NCBI RefSeq assembly: GCF_900115805.1
Contig: NZ_FOXU01000001.1
Coordinates: 868,001 to 932,000 of the forward strand
From: Psychrobacillus psychrotolerans
GTDB taxonomy: Bacteria; Bacillota; Bacilli; Bacillales_A; Planococcaceae
Direction: 5' to 3'
DNA: 64,000 nt
Shown piece by piece: positions 36,565-45,123 of the stretch. Numbering within the stretch: position 1 is the first letter of the stretch; each line of letters opens with the position of its first letter. The translations under genes were made by a program, and so were the position numbers. The notes under the pieces are model-generated. The model did not search any database and had not been told where the DNA came from. It saw only the letters and a program-made list of their open reading frames with translations.

Positions 36565-37005
36565 TTATTGTGCTTGATAAAGATACTTTTTCATTTGCTT
36601 TAAAATAACTCTTCTTGTTAAAATCCCCAAAAAGGTCTTCTCGTCATCTACGACACAAATATACGGGTTATCTACTAATAAATCCAACCCTTTTTGAAAT
36701 TTTTCATCTACATGAATAACCGCGATGTCTTTTTTCATAATATCGTCAACTTTTAAATCTGGTAAACGTTCATATTCAATATGTTCTAATCCTAAAATTT
36801 CATCCGTAATTTGTTGAGAGCTTATTAACCCCTGAAGTCTATATTTTACATCTAATACTGGAATCGAAGAATACCCAGTTTTAGTAAGTACAAGTAAAGC
36901 ATGTTCTGCGTTATTTCCTAATTGTACATGTGCAACCTTCTCTGCAGAAATAATGAATTCCAAAATAGGAATTTGTAAAAAGTCTTTGCTGCTCACAGTT
37001 ATCAT
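36565..37005 (-). CDS. darB: c-di-AMP-binding CBS protein DarB
   Basis: A 146-residue protein with two CBS domains (residues about 15-70 and 85-140). The region AEKVAHVQLGNNAEHALLVL then TKTGYSSIPVLD is nearly the same as in B. subtilis DarB (YkuL). That protein binds c-di-AMP and, when unbound, activates the (p)ppGpp synthetase Rel and pyruvate carboxylase. AAAGGAGTAGGATG precedes the ATG. It is next to ccpC as in B. subtilis, but here a terminator separates them. Confidence 0.92.
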   Translation of the reverse strand: MITVSSKDFLQIPILEFIISAEKVAHVQLGNNAEHALLVLTKTGYSSIPVLDVKYRLQGLISSQQITDEILGLEHIEYERLPDLKVDDIMKKDIAVIHVDEKFQKGLDLLVDNPYICVVDDEKTFLGILTRRVILKQMKKYLYQAQ

Positions 37006-37108
37006 TGCATCCTACTCCTTTGTTTGCTTTCATCATAAGAAAACACCCTATGTAACTATCATAGCATATTAAAGGAATAAAAAAACCATGTAATCGCTTA
37101 CTTTTATG

Positions 37109-37876
37109 TTAGAAAGGATTAGGATTCAACCATTGCCCGCCATCTAACGTAACAATCTCTCCATTCATATATGAAGCCTTGTCGGATAATATAAATGTTG
37201 CGAGTTCTGCAATCTCCTCTGGTTTTCCAAGTCGGCCCAGTGGTACTGATTGAAGTGTTCGTTTCGCAGCTTCTTCAGATTCCCATAGTTTTCCTGCTCC
37301 ACCAGTACGTTCGATAGGTCCTGGGGCTATACCATTTACACGGATACCATATTTACTTCCCCATTCAACCGCTAAAGTTCTTGTTAACGACATTACCCCA
37401 GCTTTTGCAGCAGCTGAATGGACAACTCCTGCTCCTGCCCCCCATGCATATGTAGCAAGCATATTTAAAATAGAACCTTTACTCCCCTTGCTAATCCAAT
37501 AGTTTCCAATAGCACTTGAACAATAGAAAGAACCATTAAGTACGATATCGATTACTGCTTTCCAACCATTAGGGGAAAGTTTTTCAGCTTCTACTATAAA
37601 ATTACCCGCTGCATTATTAACTAAACCATCAATATGGCCAAATGTTTGATCTGCAAATTGAATCATTGCTTCTACATGCTCAGGCTCACGAACATCCATT
37701 TGGAAGTACGCTATATTACTACCATATGCTTCTATTTCCTTTTTAGCGCTCTTCAACTTTTCTAAATCTCGGCCAGTTATGACTACATTTGCTCCTTCTG
37801 AAACAAATTTCATCGCCATGTATTTTCCCATCCCGTTTGAACCACCAGTAACTATTATCGTCTTCTCTTTTAACAA
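37109..37876 (-). CDS. fadH: 2,4-dienoyl-CoA reductase (SDR family)
   Basis: A 255-residue short-chain dehydrogenase. The cofactor motif is TGGSNGMGKYMA (residues about 10-21), NNAAGN lies near 90, and the C-terminus has APGPIERTGG. The canonical YxxxK is replaced by HSAAAK, as in the dienoyl-CoA reductase group, which lacks the usual Tyr at this place. It matches FadH (YkuF), needed for beta-oxidation of unsaturated fatty acids. A TTG start at 37876 follows AAAAGGGGTG by 6 bases and gives the same length as B. subtilis FadH. A FadR-type operator overlaps its promoter. Confidence 0.87.
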   Translation of the reverse strand: MLKEKTIIVTGGSNGMGKYMAMKFVSEGANVVITGRDLEKLKSAKKEIEAYGSNIAYFQMDVREPEHVEAMIQFADQTFGHIDGLVNNAAGNFIVEAEKLSPNGWKAVIDIVLNGSFYCSSAIGNYWISKGSKGSILNMLATYAWGAGAGVVHSAAAKAGVMSLTRTLAVEWGSKYGIRVNGIAPGPIERTGGAGKLWESEEAAKRTLQSVPLGRLGKPEEIAELATFILSDKASYMNGEIVTLDGGQWLNPNPF

Positions 37877-37896
37877 TATAAACACCCCTTTTAAAT

Positions 37897-37919
37897 TGAA
37901 TGAACATTCACTCATTATA
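37897..37919 (-). promoter_or_regulatory. FadR-type operator with overlapping -10 box of fadH
   Basis: TGAATGA-ACAT-TCACTCA (37897-37914) differs by one base from a perfect TGAATGA-N4-TCATTCA dyad, the form bound by Bacillus FadR. The -10 TATAAT (37914-37919, minus strand) abuts it, so binding would block transcription of fadH until long-chain acyl-CoA releases FadR. Confidence 0.8.
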
Positions 37920-37933
37920 TTATCATAGATAAT

Positions 37934-37969
37934 AAAAAAAAACCGTAAATTCTCTAAACGAATTTACGG
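37934..37969 (-). terminator. Terminator of the GGDEF-EAL gene, containing its stop codon
   Basis: A 10-bp stem (CCGTAAATTC with GAATTTACGG), 7-nt loop and nine T on the minus strand. The gene's TAA stop (37964-37966) is inside the 5' arm. Confidence 0.92.
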
Positions 37970-40003
37970 CTTTGTGCGTTGCATATAAGATTCATTGATA
38001 TGTTCAATTGAGACAGGTTTACTGAACAAATAGCCCTGAGCTTTTTGGCAATTTGCCGCTTTGAGAATTTCTACTTGTCGATCCTTTTCCACTCCCTCAG
38101 CAATTACTTCCATCCCTAAGTTGTGCGCAAGTTGGATAATAGTTCTAGCAATAGCTGTATTTTTATCGTCTAATTCCATATCTTTGATAAAAGATTGATC
38201 TATTTTAATAATATCAATAGGATATTTCTTTAAATAACTTAGTGAAGAATAACCAGTTCCGAAGTCATCAATTGAAATAACAACTCCTATATTCTTCAGT
38301 TCTTTTAAAGTAGAAAAAGTATCTTGCATATCGGTCATAGCACTCTCGGTAATCTCCACTTCTAACGAACTCGGACTGATACCATACTTTTGTATTTTTT
38401 CGTTAATCTTTCTAGCGAAGTTATCTTGGATAAACTGTTTTGGCGATATATTTACTGCGATTCTAACTGGGCGATAGCCTTTTTCTTGCCAATACTTTAG
38501 CTGCTTACAAACTTCTTCTAGCACCCATTCTCCTATTTGCATAATCATTCCTGATTCTTCTGCAAGTGGTATAAAATTCATAGGGGATACATATCCAAAC
38601 TTCCTATTATTCCAACGAAGTAATGCTTCAAATGAATTTATCTCACCAGTTACTAGATTAACTTGCGGCTGGTAATGGATAGAGAATTCTTCCTTCTCAA
38701 TTGCTCTTCTTAAATGTGATTCCATTAATGCATCATTAGGAAAAGCTAAGTTCATTTGTTCTTGATAGAAACGGTAATGTGCCCTTCCTCTATCTTTAGC
38801 AATATATAATGCTTGATCTGCTTTGATAAGTAACTCATCCATTTTTTTCCCATCATAGGGGAACATCGAAATCCCAATTGAAGCCGTGACGAAATATTCT
38901 TGATGGTCTAAGTATAAAGGTTTAGAAAGTTCTAATAATATATTCTCTGCAAAGTCACTAGTTTCGTCTCTAGATTTACCAACCGCTATAAAAACAAATT
39001 CGTCGCCACTTTGTCTATATAAATTACTGGATTTATCAATATATAATCCAAGTCGATCTGCAATTTTCTTGAGCAATTCATCACCGTAATTGTAGCCAAG
39101 TGATTCATTTATCATTTTAAAACGATCTAAATCTATCCTAACTACTGAAATTTCAGTTCCTGACATTGCATTCACCACATTATCTTGTAAATGTTCCTTC
39201 AATGCACGTCTATTCCACAAGCCAGTAAGGTGATCATGATATGCAAGATAATATAGCTGTTCTTGTTCATCAGATTCTGCGGTTGTATCGCGCAGAACTA
39301 AGTGAAAAGTAGTCACAATATTATTTTTTTCCAGTGGGATAGCCTTTATATACATCGGTATATAATGCCCTTTAACATGCTGTATTAAGCAACTTTGCAT
39401 TTCTGTAGGATAGCCTGTTAATGTTTGTTTCATCATTAACTGGAAATTTCTCCTCGAATTTTCGTCTATTAACATTTCAATAGATTGTCCTACTAAGTTT
39501 TTTGGATTATACCCTAAAATTTTTGAAGTAGTACCGTTTAGATCGAGGATCTCTCCATTCTCAAAAACGGATATGACGGGGTCCAAATTATTATTAAAAA
39601 GAGACAGATATTTATCTTTAAACTCTTTTAAAATACTTATTTCTTTTTCCTCGTTCGTCCTATCATACATTGTCACACTATAGATCGGTTCTATTCCATC
39701 TTCTAGTAGGACAATGGTTATATCATATGTAAATAACTTTTTATGTATAGTAAAAGGTATATTTGGATAAAGCTTATGCTTACTATTATTGACAAGCATA
39801 GGTTGTAATTGGTTCAACACTACTTCTAATGTGCTTTGATCTAACGGATTTAAAATTGAAGTAGCAGCATCATTTTCATAAATTAAGGAAAATTTATTTT
39901 GTTCCTCTTTTTTCAACAAAAATGTTGGAATCAAAGGATTTTCGTCGATAATCTTTATTAAATAATCACTGATAGCTAAATTTTTATTTGATGAATTATG
40001 CAT
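37964..40003 (-). CDS. PAS-GGDEF-EAL c-di-GMP turnover protein
   Basis: A 679-residue cytosolic protein. A PAS domain covers about residues 130-245 (SVFENGEILDLNGTTSKILG). The GGDEF domain (about 255-420) has SGDEF in place of GGDEF and the substrate-binding NRRALKEHL and DLDRFKMINESLGY. The EAL domain (about 430-675) keeps EALLRWNN, the Asp pair IDDFGTGYSSLSYL and KIDQSFI, so phosphodiesterase activity is likely. Whether the SGDEF domain makes c-di-GMP is unclear. The ATG at 40003 follows GGAGG; an upstream TTG lies inside that SD. A second such protein lies at the window end. Confidence 0.9.
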   Translation of the reverse strand: MHNSSNKNLAISDYLIKIIDENPLIPTFLLKKEEQNKFSLIYENDAATSILNPLDQSTLEVVLNQLQPMLVNNSKHKLYPNIPFTIHKKLFTYDITIVLLEDGIEPIYSVTMYDRTNEEKEISILKEFKDKYLSLFNNNLDPVISVFENGEILDLNGTTSKILGYNPKNLVGQSIEMLIDENSRRNFQLMMKQTLTGYPTEMQSCLIQHVKGHYIPMYIKAIPLEKNNIVTTFHLVLRDTTAESDEQEQLYYLAYHDHLTGLWNRRALKEHLQDNVVNAMSGTEISVVRIDLDRFKMINESLGYNYGDELLKKIADRLGLYIDKSSNLYRQSGDEFVFIAVGKSRDETSDFAENILLELSKPLYLDHQEYFVTASIGISMFPYDGKKMDELLIKADQALYIAKDRGRAHYRFYQEQMNLAFPNDALMESHLRRAIEKEEFSIHYQPQVNLVTGEINSFEALLRWNNRKFGYVSPMNFIPLAEESGMIMQIGEWVLEEVCKQLKYWQEKGYRPVRIAVNISPKQFIQDNFARKINEKIQKYGISPSSLEVEITESAMTDMQDTFSTLKELKNIGVVISIDDFGTGYSSLSYLKKYPIDIIKIDQSFIKDMELDDKNTAIARTIIQLAHNLGMEVIAEGVEKDRQVEILKAANCQKAQGYLFSKPVSIEHINESYMQRTKP

Positions 40004-40195
40004 ATAGTCCTCCAATGATTACATAAAAGTACTTGCTATATAAATAACTTTACTTCATTTTATCGGTTTGTTCACTACTTTCTTTAGGACAATTATTCAA
40101 ATATATTTATTTTTCACTATTCTTTTGGTTTGTGTACACAATTAACTACAAAATTGGTATGATATAATTATGGAGCAACTTTCGAGGAGGATTAT

Positions 40196-40657
40196 ATGTC
40201 CGTTATATTTGATGAAAAAAACATAGCAACAGCAATTTATACTGTTAATCGTCATGCGAAAACAGCAATAGACAACAAACCGCTATACGAATTAAAAAAG
40301 TTAACGATTGAAAAGTTAATAGCTGAAAATAAAGCAAAAAAAGTTGGTCTTCATTTCGTACGAAACCCTAAAAATAGTCAACAACAATCCTCTGTCTTAA
40401 TCCAGTATGCCGACTACTATTTTCATATGATTCCGGTAAAAGAAGATTTTAAGAACCTCCCCCACCTTGGGCATTTAGACGACTCATATCGAAACCCAAT
40501 TAGAAAGATGAATTTAAAAATGGCTAAACAGTTACTTACCGATTATATTGGTCCTCAACTTATTGTAAAAAAGCCTTCAAAGCAACCTGTTGTTTGTACT
40601 AAGTCTTACATGAAAGAAAACTATAAACGTACCATGAAATCCTATTTAGACAGGTAA
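40196..40657 (+). CDS. ykyB: YkyB-family protein
   Basis: A 153-residue soluble basic protein. The features AIYTVNRHAKTA, GLHFVRNPKNSQQQSSVLIQ and YYFHMIPVKEDFKNLPHLG match YkyB, a conserved Bacillales protein of unknown function. In B. subtilis ykyB lies next to cheV, as here (though the two genes now converge). GGAGG precedes the ATG at 6 bases. The last 25 residues are Lys-rich. No catalytic motif is visible. Confidence 0.87.
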   Translation: MSVIFDEKNIATAIYTVNRHAKTAIDNKPLYELKKLTIEKLIAENKAKKVGLHFVRNPKNSQQQSSVLIQYADYYFHMIPVKEDFKNLPHLGHLDDSYRNPIRKMNLKMAKQLLTDYIGPQLIVKKPSKQPVVCTKSYMKENYKRTMKSYLDR

Positions 40658-40669
40658 GAAATTATATAC

Positions 40670-40714
40670 AAAAAAACTAGCAGGAAGAAACTAATCCCCT
40701 TGCTAGTTTTTTTT
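40670..40714. terminator. Bidirectional terminator between ykyB and cheV
   Basis: A 12-bp stem (AAAAAACTAGCA with TGCTAGTTTTTT), extended by partly paired inner bases, with T runs on both strands. It serves two convergent genes. Confidence 0.9.
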
Positions 40715-40742
40715 GCGTTATTCAATATAAACCTAGACTAAC

Positions 40743-41648
40743 CTACAAAATAAATTTGTCGATTTTCAAGACCAGCTCAGCTATTTCTGGTTTACTAATT
40801 TGGTCCTCTGCTCCGACTTGGTCTCCTTTATGACGAAGATCATCCGTAATCAAACTGGAGAAAATAAGTACAGGCAACTTGGATAAAATAGTATGCTCTT
40901 TTATCTTTTTAGTCAATGTATGACCATCCATCTGAGGCATTTCGATATCTGTTACAACGATTTGTACATGCTCAGCAATATCATTCGTCACTTTAGTTAT
41001 TTGGTCTAAATAGTTAATAGCATCTAATCCGTTCTCAAAAAATTCTAGGTTTGCGTAACCTGCTTCCGTCAAAGTGTCATGTAATAGTTTACGAAGTAAA
41101 GGGGAGTCCTCTGCTATTACAATTTTTTTATCTGATCGCTCACGTTTACCAAGTTTTTTCACAGACTCCACACTAATACCTGATTCTGGATTAATATCGA
41201 CAATAATTTTCTCGAAATCTATTAATAGAATCATTTCTTCATGTCTTTTAATAACTCCAATAACATGGGAAGAGCTACCTTGATAAATATCTGATGGTTT
41301 TTCAATTTGATCCCAAGAGATACGATGAATTTGCGTGACATTATCTACATGGAAAACGACACGTTGTTTATTGAACTCTGCTACTATAAATTTTTCTTGA
41401 TCACTCTTGTTTTGAACAGGAATTCCTAAGACTCGGTTCATGCTTACTACAGGCAATACCTCTCCGCGAAGTTGAACAATCCCTTCCACATGGGGGTGCG
41501 CGTGTGGAATAAATGTAATGCCAATAGGCTGAATTATTTCTTTAACTTTAATCACATTTATACCAAATTTATTTTGTCCAACCTGAAATTCCACGATTTC
41601 TAATTCATTTGTGCCACTTTCAAGTAATATTCCTTTTTGGTCGCTCAC
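40743..41648 (-). CDS. cheV: Chemotaxis coupling/adaptation protein CheV
   Basis: A 301-residue protein. A CheW-like coupling domain (residues 10-160; IVQLRGEVLPVVSMNRVLGI) is fused to a response-regulator receiver domain (about 172-298). The receiver has the acidic pocket IAEDSPLLRK, the phospho-acceptor Asp in VVTDIEMPQMDG and the conserved Lys in ISKPE. CheV links receptors to CheA and is phosphorylated for adaptation. The start is GTG with a weak AGGCGA upstream. No other chemotaxis gene is in the window, as in B. subtilis, where cheV stands apart from the main operon. Confidence 0.95.
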   Translation of the reverse strand: MSDQKGILLESGTNELEIVEFQVGQNKFGINVIKVKEIIQPIGITFIPHAHPHVEGIVQLRGEVLPVVSMNRVLGIPVQNKSDQEKFIVAEFNKQRVVFHVDNVTQIHRISWDQIEKPSDIYQGSSSHVIGVIKRHEEMILLIDFEKIIVDINPESGISVESVKKLGKRERSDKKIVIAEDSPLLRKLLHDTLTEAGYANLEFFENGLDAINYLDQITKVTNDIAEHVQIVVTDIEMPQMDGHTLTKKIKEHTILSKLPVLIFSSLITDDLRHKGDQVGAEDQISKPEIAELVLKIDKFIL

Positions 41649-41713
41649 GATAATTCGCCTACCTTCATAATATGTACAGTTATTATAACATGTAGTAGTA
41701 AATAATTACTATA

Positions 41714-42583
41714 TTATTTGTACATATTTATTAGGGCTTGTGTACCATTTTCGGAATACCCGTCTTCCATTAGTTCCTCATATAAGGATTTGGCAAGTGC
41801 TAAACCTGGTAATTGAAGACCCATTTTATCCGCCTCTTCTAAAGCAATCTTCATGTCTTTCACAAAGTGCTTAATATAAAAGCCAGGCTCATTATTTCCT
41901 GCTATCATTCTTGGGGCCAAATTACTAAGTGACCATGATCCTGCTGCTCCTGTTGAAATGGAACGTAAAACTTGGTCTAAGTCTAAGCCAGCCTTTCTTC
42001 CATAAGCTAATGCCTCACAAACACCAATCATACCTGTAGCGATAGTTATTTGGTTACACATTTTAGTATGCTGACCAGCACCAGCTGCCCCTTGGTATAA
42101 AATCGTTTCTCCAAATAGACTTAGAATAGGAAGTGCTTGTTCAAATGTCGATTTTTCCCCACCACACATAATAGAAAGCTTTCCAAGCTGTGCACCAATA
42201 TCTCCTCCAGAAACAGGGGCATCTAACGATAGCATCCCTTTCTCTTTTGCTTTTTCTTCAATTTTCTTAGCTAAAGTTGGTGTCGAAGTTGTCATATCTA
42301 TCACAATTAGATTGACATTGTCTATTTGAAAAATACCATTATCGCCAAAATACACTTCCTCCACATCGTGTGGATAGCCAACCATAGTGAATAATATCTC
42401 TACTTTCTTTGCAACCTCGCTAGGGGAAGAAACCAATACTGCTCCTTCTTTGACTAAGTCAGCTGCCTTCTCTTTTGTTCTTGTATAAATCGTTACTTCA
42501 TGATGAGCATTCAATAGATGCTTTACTAAACTTTTCCCCATTACGCCTGTACCAATAAAACCAACATTAAATTTTTTTGACAT
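41714..42583 (-). CDS. ykwC: Beta-hydroxyacid dehydrogenase YkwC
   Basis: A 289-residue NAD(P)-dependent dehydrogenase of the 3-hydroxyisobutyrate dehydrogenase family. The Rossmann motif is VGFIGTGVMGKSL (residues about 5-17). The substrate-binding motif is DAPVSGGDIGAQ (about 120), and the catalytic Lys is in GQHTKMCNQ (about 170). The stretch STGAAGSWSLSNLAPRM is close to B. subtilis YkwC. The physiological substrate is unknown. I took the ATG at 42583 (GGGGGA upstream); the open frame continues 50 codons further but starts with no SD. Confidence 0.87.
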   Translation of the reverse strand: MSKKFNVGFIGTGVMGKSLVKHLLNAHHEVTIYTRTKEKAADLVKEGAVLVSSPSEVAKKVEILFTMVGYPHDVEEVYFGDNGIFQIDNVNLIVIDMTTSTPTLAKKIEEKAKEKGMLSLDAPVSGGDIGAQLGKLSIMCGGEKSTFEQALPILSLFGETILYQGAAGAGQHTKMCNQITIATGMIGVCEALAYGRKAGLDLDQVLRSISTGAAGSWSLSNLAPRMIAGNNEPGFYIKHFVKDMKIALEEADKMGLQLPGLALAKSLYEELMEDGYSENGTQALINMYK

Positions 42584-42624
42584 AGTTAATCCCCCATTTA
42601 TATTTTTTAATACATTAAGTGTAC

Positions 42625-42664
42625 CAAAAAAAGAGGACCATCCATATAACTTTTGGATGATCCT
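42625..42664 (-). terminator. Terminator of the second MoxR operon
   Basis: An 11-bp stem (AGGATCATCCA with TGGATGGTCCT, one G-T pair) and 9-nt loop, followed by CTTTTTTT on the minus strand. It lies 60 bases after the DUF4129 gene. Confidence 0.85.
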
Positions 42665-42725
42665 TAAAAAGGGGGAAATGAGAATGTTGCTGTGTTCTTT
42701 ATTATTATGCCCCGCTCCATATTTT

Positions 42726-43970
42726 TTAAACATCTTTTTCTAAAAAAAATTCATTTTTTATTGTTTTCAGGTTTGTTTGAAAAAGTTGGGCCTTCTCTGA
42801 AGAAATCGTTTGGCCCCCGTATCTTACTTCTTCGTATACTTGAAAGAACTCGTCCTGCACGACCCATTCCATTCGTCGGAACCAATCACGAACTGTCTCA
42901 CTTTTAGCCCGGTTATAAGTATAGAACGAAGCCTCTACTTCAAATTGTTGATACTTCTCTCTTAATAGAGACGTATCCACTTTATACAGGGATTGCTGAC
43001 CAATGTGTTCATGCTCTTCTTTTTGATCTTCTAATTCTTTATTCAAATAATGAATTACACTTGGCTCTGCAATTAGCTCATCTGGTTTGTTTTTCATTAA
43101 AAATCGAAGGAAAAGTATAATCGCCAGGATAGCTAAAACAATGAAGATTAATTCAAATGGAAATGCTCCTCCTAAAGTTTCGGATACAACTTCTTGTGGT
43201 TCAAGTTCCGTTTGCTCTTCTGATGGGATACGTTCCATTTCTTCCGGAATTTTTATTTCTAACTTATTTAATAACTTATCTAGATATTCCAATAGAGGGA
43301 CAAATGGAATGATAGCTATAGTCATCACCTTACCTAGCAGAAAACCGAACCCAGTTCTTAACAATGGTATTGTAAAATAAACCAACATTGATAAACCAAC
43401 TACAAATACTAATCCGATAGAAAATCCACCTGCCACGTGGGACAAGGAAGCTGAATTTTGTTTATTTGTGCTTATCCACACAGCATATAGTCTCGTTGCA
43501 CTTTGGATCACAATACCTAAAATGACGATGCTATATAAAGGAAAAATATAGTCCTCAATCCCAATGATTAAGCAAATAAAATGAACTACTAAAAATACTA
43601 GGAAGAAACTCAAATGATAATTACTTTCTACTGACTGTTCATCTTGAATTTTATTAAATCGTATTTGTAGTCGCCATATAGATATTCCCGTACCAATTAT
43701 GTATAACCAGAGTGGGCTATTAAAAAGAAATAGTATTAGTAAAACACTCATAGGAACTATATACGGAATTATTGGCCTTGGACCAGTTTTACTCATGATT
43801 ATTTGCACGCAGCTAACAATGAATATCTGAAGTATAATCCATAAAAAAGGTAACACGATATTCGTTTCCTGATGAAAAATAACGGACACTAATGCGATTA
43901 TCCATATATCTTGTAGGTATTTGCCCAGGGACTCCGCTTGAACCATTTTCAAACTAAGCACTTCATTCAT
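42726..43970 (-). CDS. Membrane protein with C-terminal DUF4129-like domain
   Basis: A 414-residue protein with about eight predicted helices in residues 15-300, then a cytosolic segment. The C-terminal part (about 320-410) reads YNRAKSETVRDWFRRME, then FFQVYEEVRYGGQ, which matches the DUF4129 pattern often found at the end of TgpA-type transglutaminase proteins. No transglutaminase Cys-His-Asp core can be seen, so this looks like a TgpA-family relative that keeps the membrane part and tail but lacks the enzyme. Its start overlaps the DUF58 gene by 8 bp and a terminator follows. Confidence 0.7.
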   Translation of the reverse strand: MNEVLSLKMVQAESLGKYLQDIWIIALVSVIFHQETNIVLPFLWIILQIFIVSCVQIIMSKTGPRPIIPYIVPMSVLLILFLFNSPLWLYIIGTGISIWRLQIRFNKIQDEQSVESNYHLSFFLVFLVVHFICLIIGIEDYIFPLYSIVILGIVIQSATRLYAVWISTNKQNSASLSHVAGGFSIGLVFVVGLSMLVYFTIPLLRTGFGFLLGKVMTIAIIPFVPLLEYLDKLLNKLEIKIPEEMERIPSEEQTELEPQEVVSETLGGAFPFELIFIVLAILAIILFLRFLMKNKPDELIAEPSVIHYLNKELEDQKEEHEHIGQQSLYKVDTSLLREKYQQFEVEASFYTYNRAKSETVRDWFRRMEWVVQDEFFQVYEEVRYGGQTISSEKAQLFQTNLKTIKNEFFLEKDV

Positions 43971-45123
43971 TAGATATGCCCCCTACCTTTGTAGACGCCA
44001 TTAATATTACATTCGTGCTCTGTTCCCATCGATGGAGCCACAATGTAAAATTATCTACATGAGGCGTCATTACATACGTCACCACTGGTAACTCCTCATG
44101 TATCTCTATGTATGCTAGTAATTTATCAAAAGGAATAATACTATTAGCTATCGATAGGATGGAAAGCAATTCCATTGCTTGGATACGATGCGAATCCCCA
44201 CTACCAAGTGGTAGATGTACAAAAGGAACTTTTCCTGTTGCTCGGATATTTATAGCAAATGAGAAAGGGATCTCTTCTCTGTAGCAAGCATCTATGTAGG
44301 AAGCTAGCCATTCTATTTTTTCTTCAAAATCAGAAAGAACGCTGTATCTTTCCCCAACATTAACAACAAATAGAGCAGACACATTGGCCACACGTGTAAA
44401 AACTTTTGTTTGTAATTGTCCCGTCTTTGCACTAGCCTTCCAATGTATATGATGAAATTGATCGCCAGGCTCGTATTCCCGTGTACCTACAGGGAAGAAA
44501 GGATCATCAAACAAAGAAGCATTCAAAGGTAAGTCACCTTGCTTCAATTTAGATGGTGGAAAATTAGTCCTCACTTCATTTATAGTAGGAAAAACAATAG
44601 CATCCATTAATATAAACGGCTTGTACTCTAGTAATATAGATCCTTCTGTTAATGGATGAGGTATCAGTACTTCGATCTGTCTAATTCTAGCAAGGCCTCT
44701 GGATATCCCTTTAATAGGTACCTTTAAGGAAACGGTTTTTTTATATCCTATTGAAAAAGGAATTCTAACCTCGTGAAACTCCCCTATAGTTGTATTGGCT
44801 ATACCATCTGGAGCTATATTCGTTTGAAAACTAATTTTTAGAACTGCATTCCAAATTGGGAGTCCTTTGTTGTGAAAAGTCAATGTAAAATCAGAGGAAG
44901 TGTTTTTCATTAAGCGTATTCTTTTTTTTTCATTTACAAATTCGAACCTTTTTCCAACTCGGCGATAATAAATTATTTGTAACAGCGCTACTATCAATAA
45001 AAATGAAATAATTGTTACTAAAATATACTGCTTAAATAGAAAGCAGAGAATAAGAGAAAATACTAGAACATCTATATACATTCTAGTATTCTTCATACCT
45101 GCACCATGACGATTCCAATTCAT
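43963..45123 (-). CDS. DUF58 membrane protein (YeaD-like)
   Basis: A 386-residue protein with two N-terminal helices (about residues 15-48) and a central beta-rich part. The DUF58 signature lies near residue 215: PVGTREYEPGDQFHHIHW, then KASAKTGQLQTKVF. This longer, membrane-anchored form differs from the 291-residue soluble DUF58 protein of the first operon. It overlaps the moxR stop by 4 bp (ATGA). In other bacilli yeaC-yeaD-yebA form such a set. Confidence 0.87.
   Translation of the reverse strand: MNWNRHGAGMKNTRMYIDVLVFSLILCFLFKQYILVTIISFLLIVALLQIIYYRRVGKRFEFVNEKKRIRLMKNTSSDFTLTFHNKGLPIWNAVLKISFQTNIAPDGIANTTIGEFHEVRIPFSIGYKKTVSLKVPIKGISRGLARIRQIEVLIPHPLTEGSILLEYKPFILMDAIVFPTINEVRTNFPPSKLKQGDLPLNASLFDDPFFPVGTREYEPGDQFHHIHWKASAKTGQLQTKVFTRVANVSALFVVNVGERYSVLSDFEEKIEWLASYIDACYREEIPFSFAINIRATGKVPFVHLPLGSGDSHRIQAMELLSILSIANSIIPFDKLLAYIEIHEELPVVTYVMTPHVDNFTLWLHRWEQSTNVILMASTKVGGISNE

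Noticed and set aside
42584-42733. 50-codon N-terminal extension of ykwC
   Set aside because: Crosses the terminator of the preceding operon, lacks an SD, and gives an N-terminus unlike the family.
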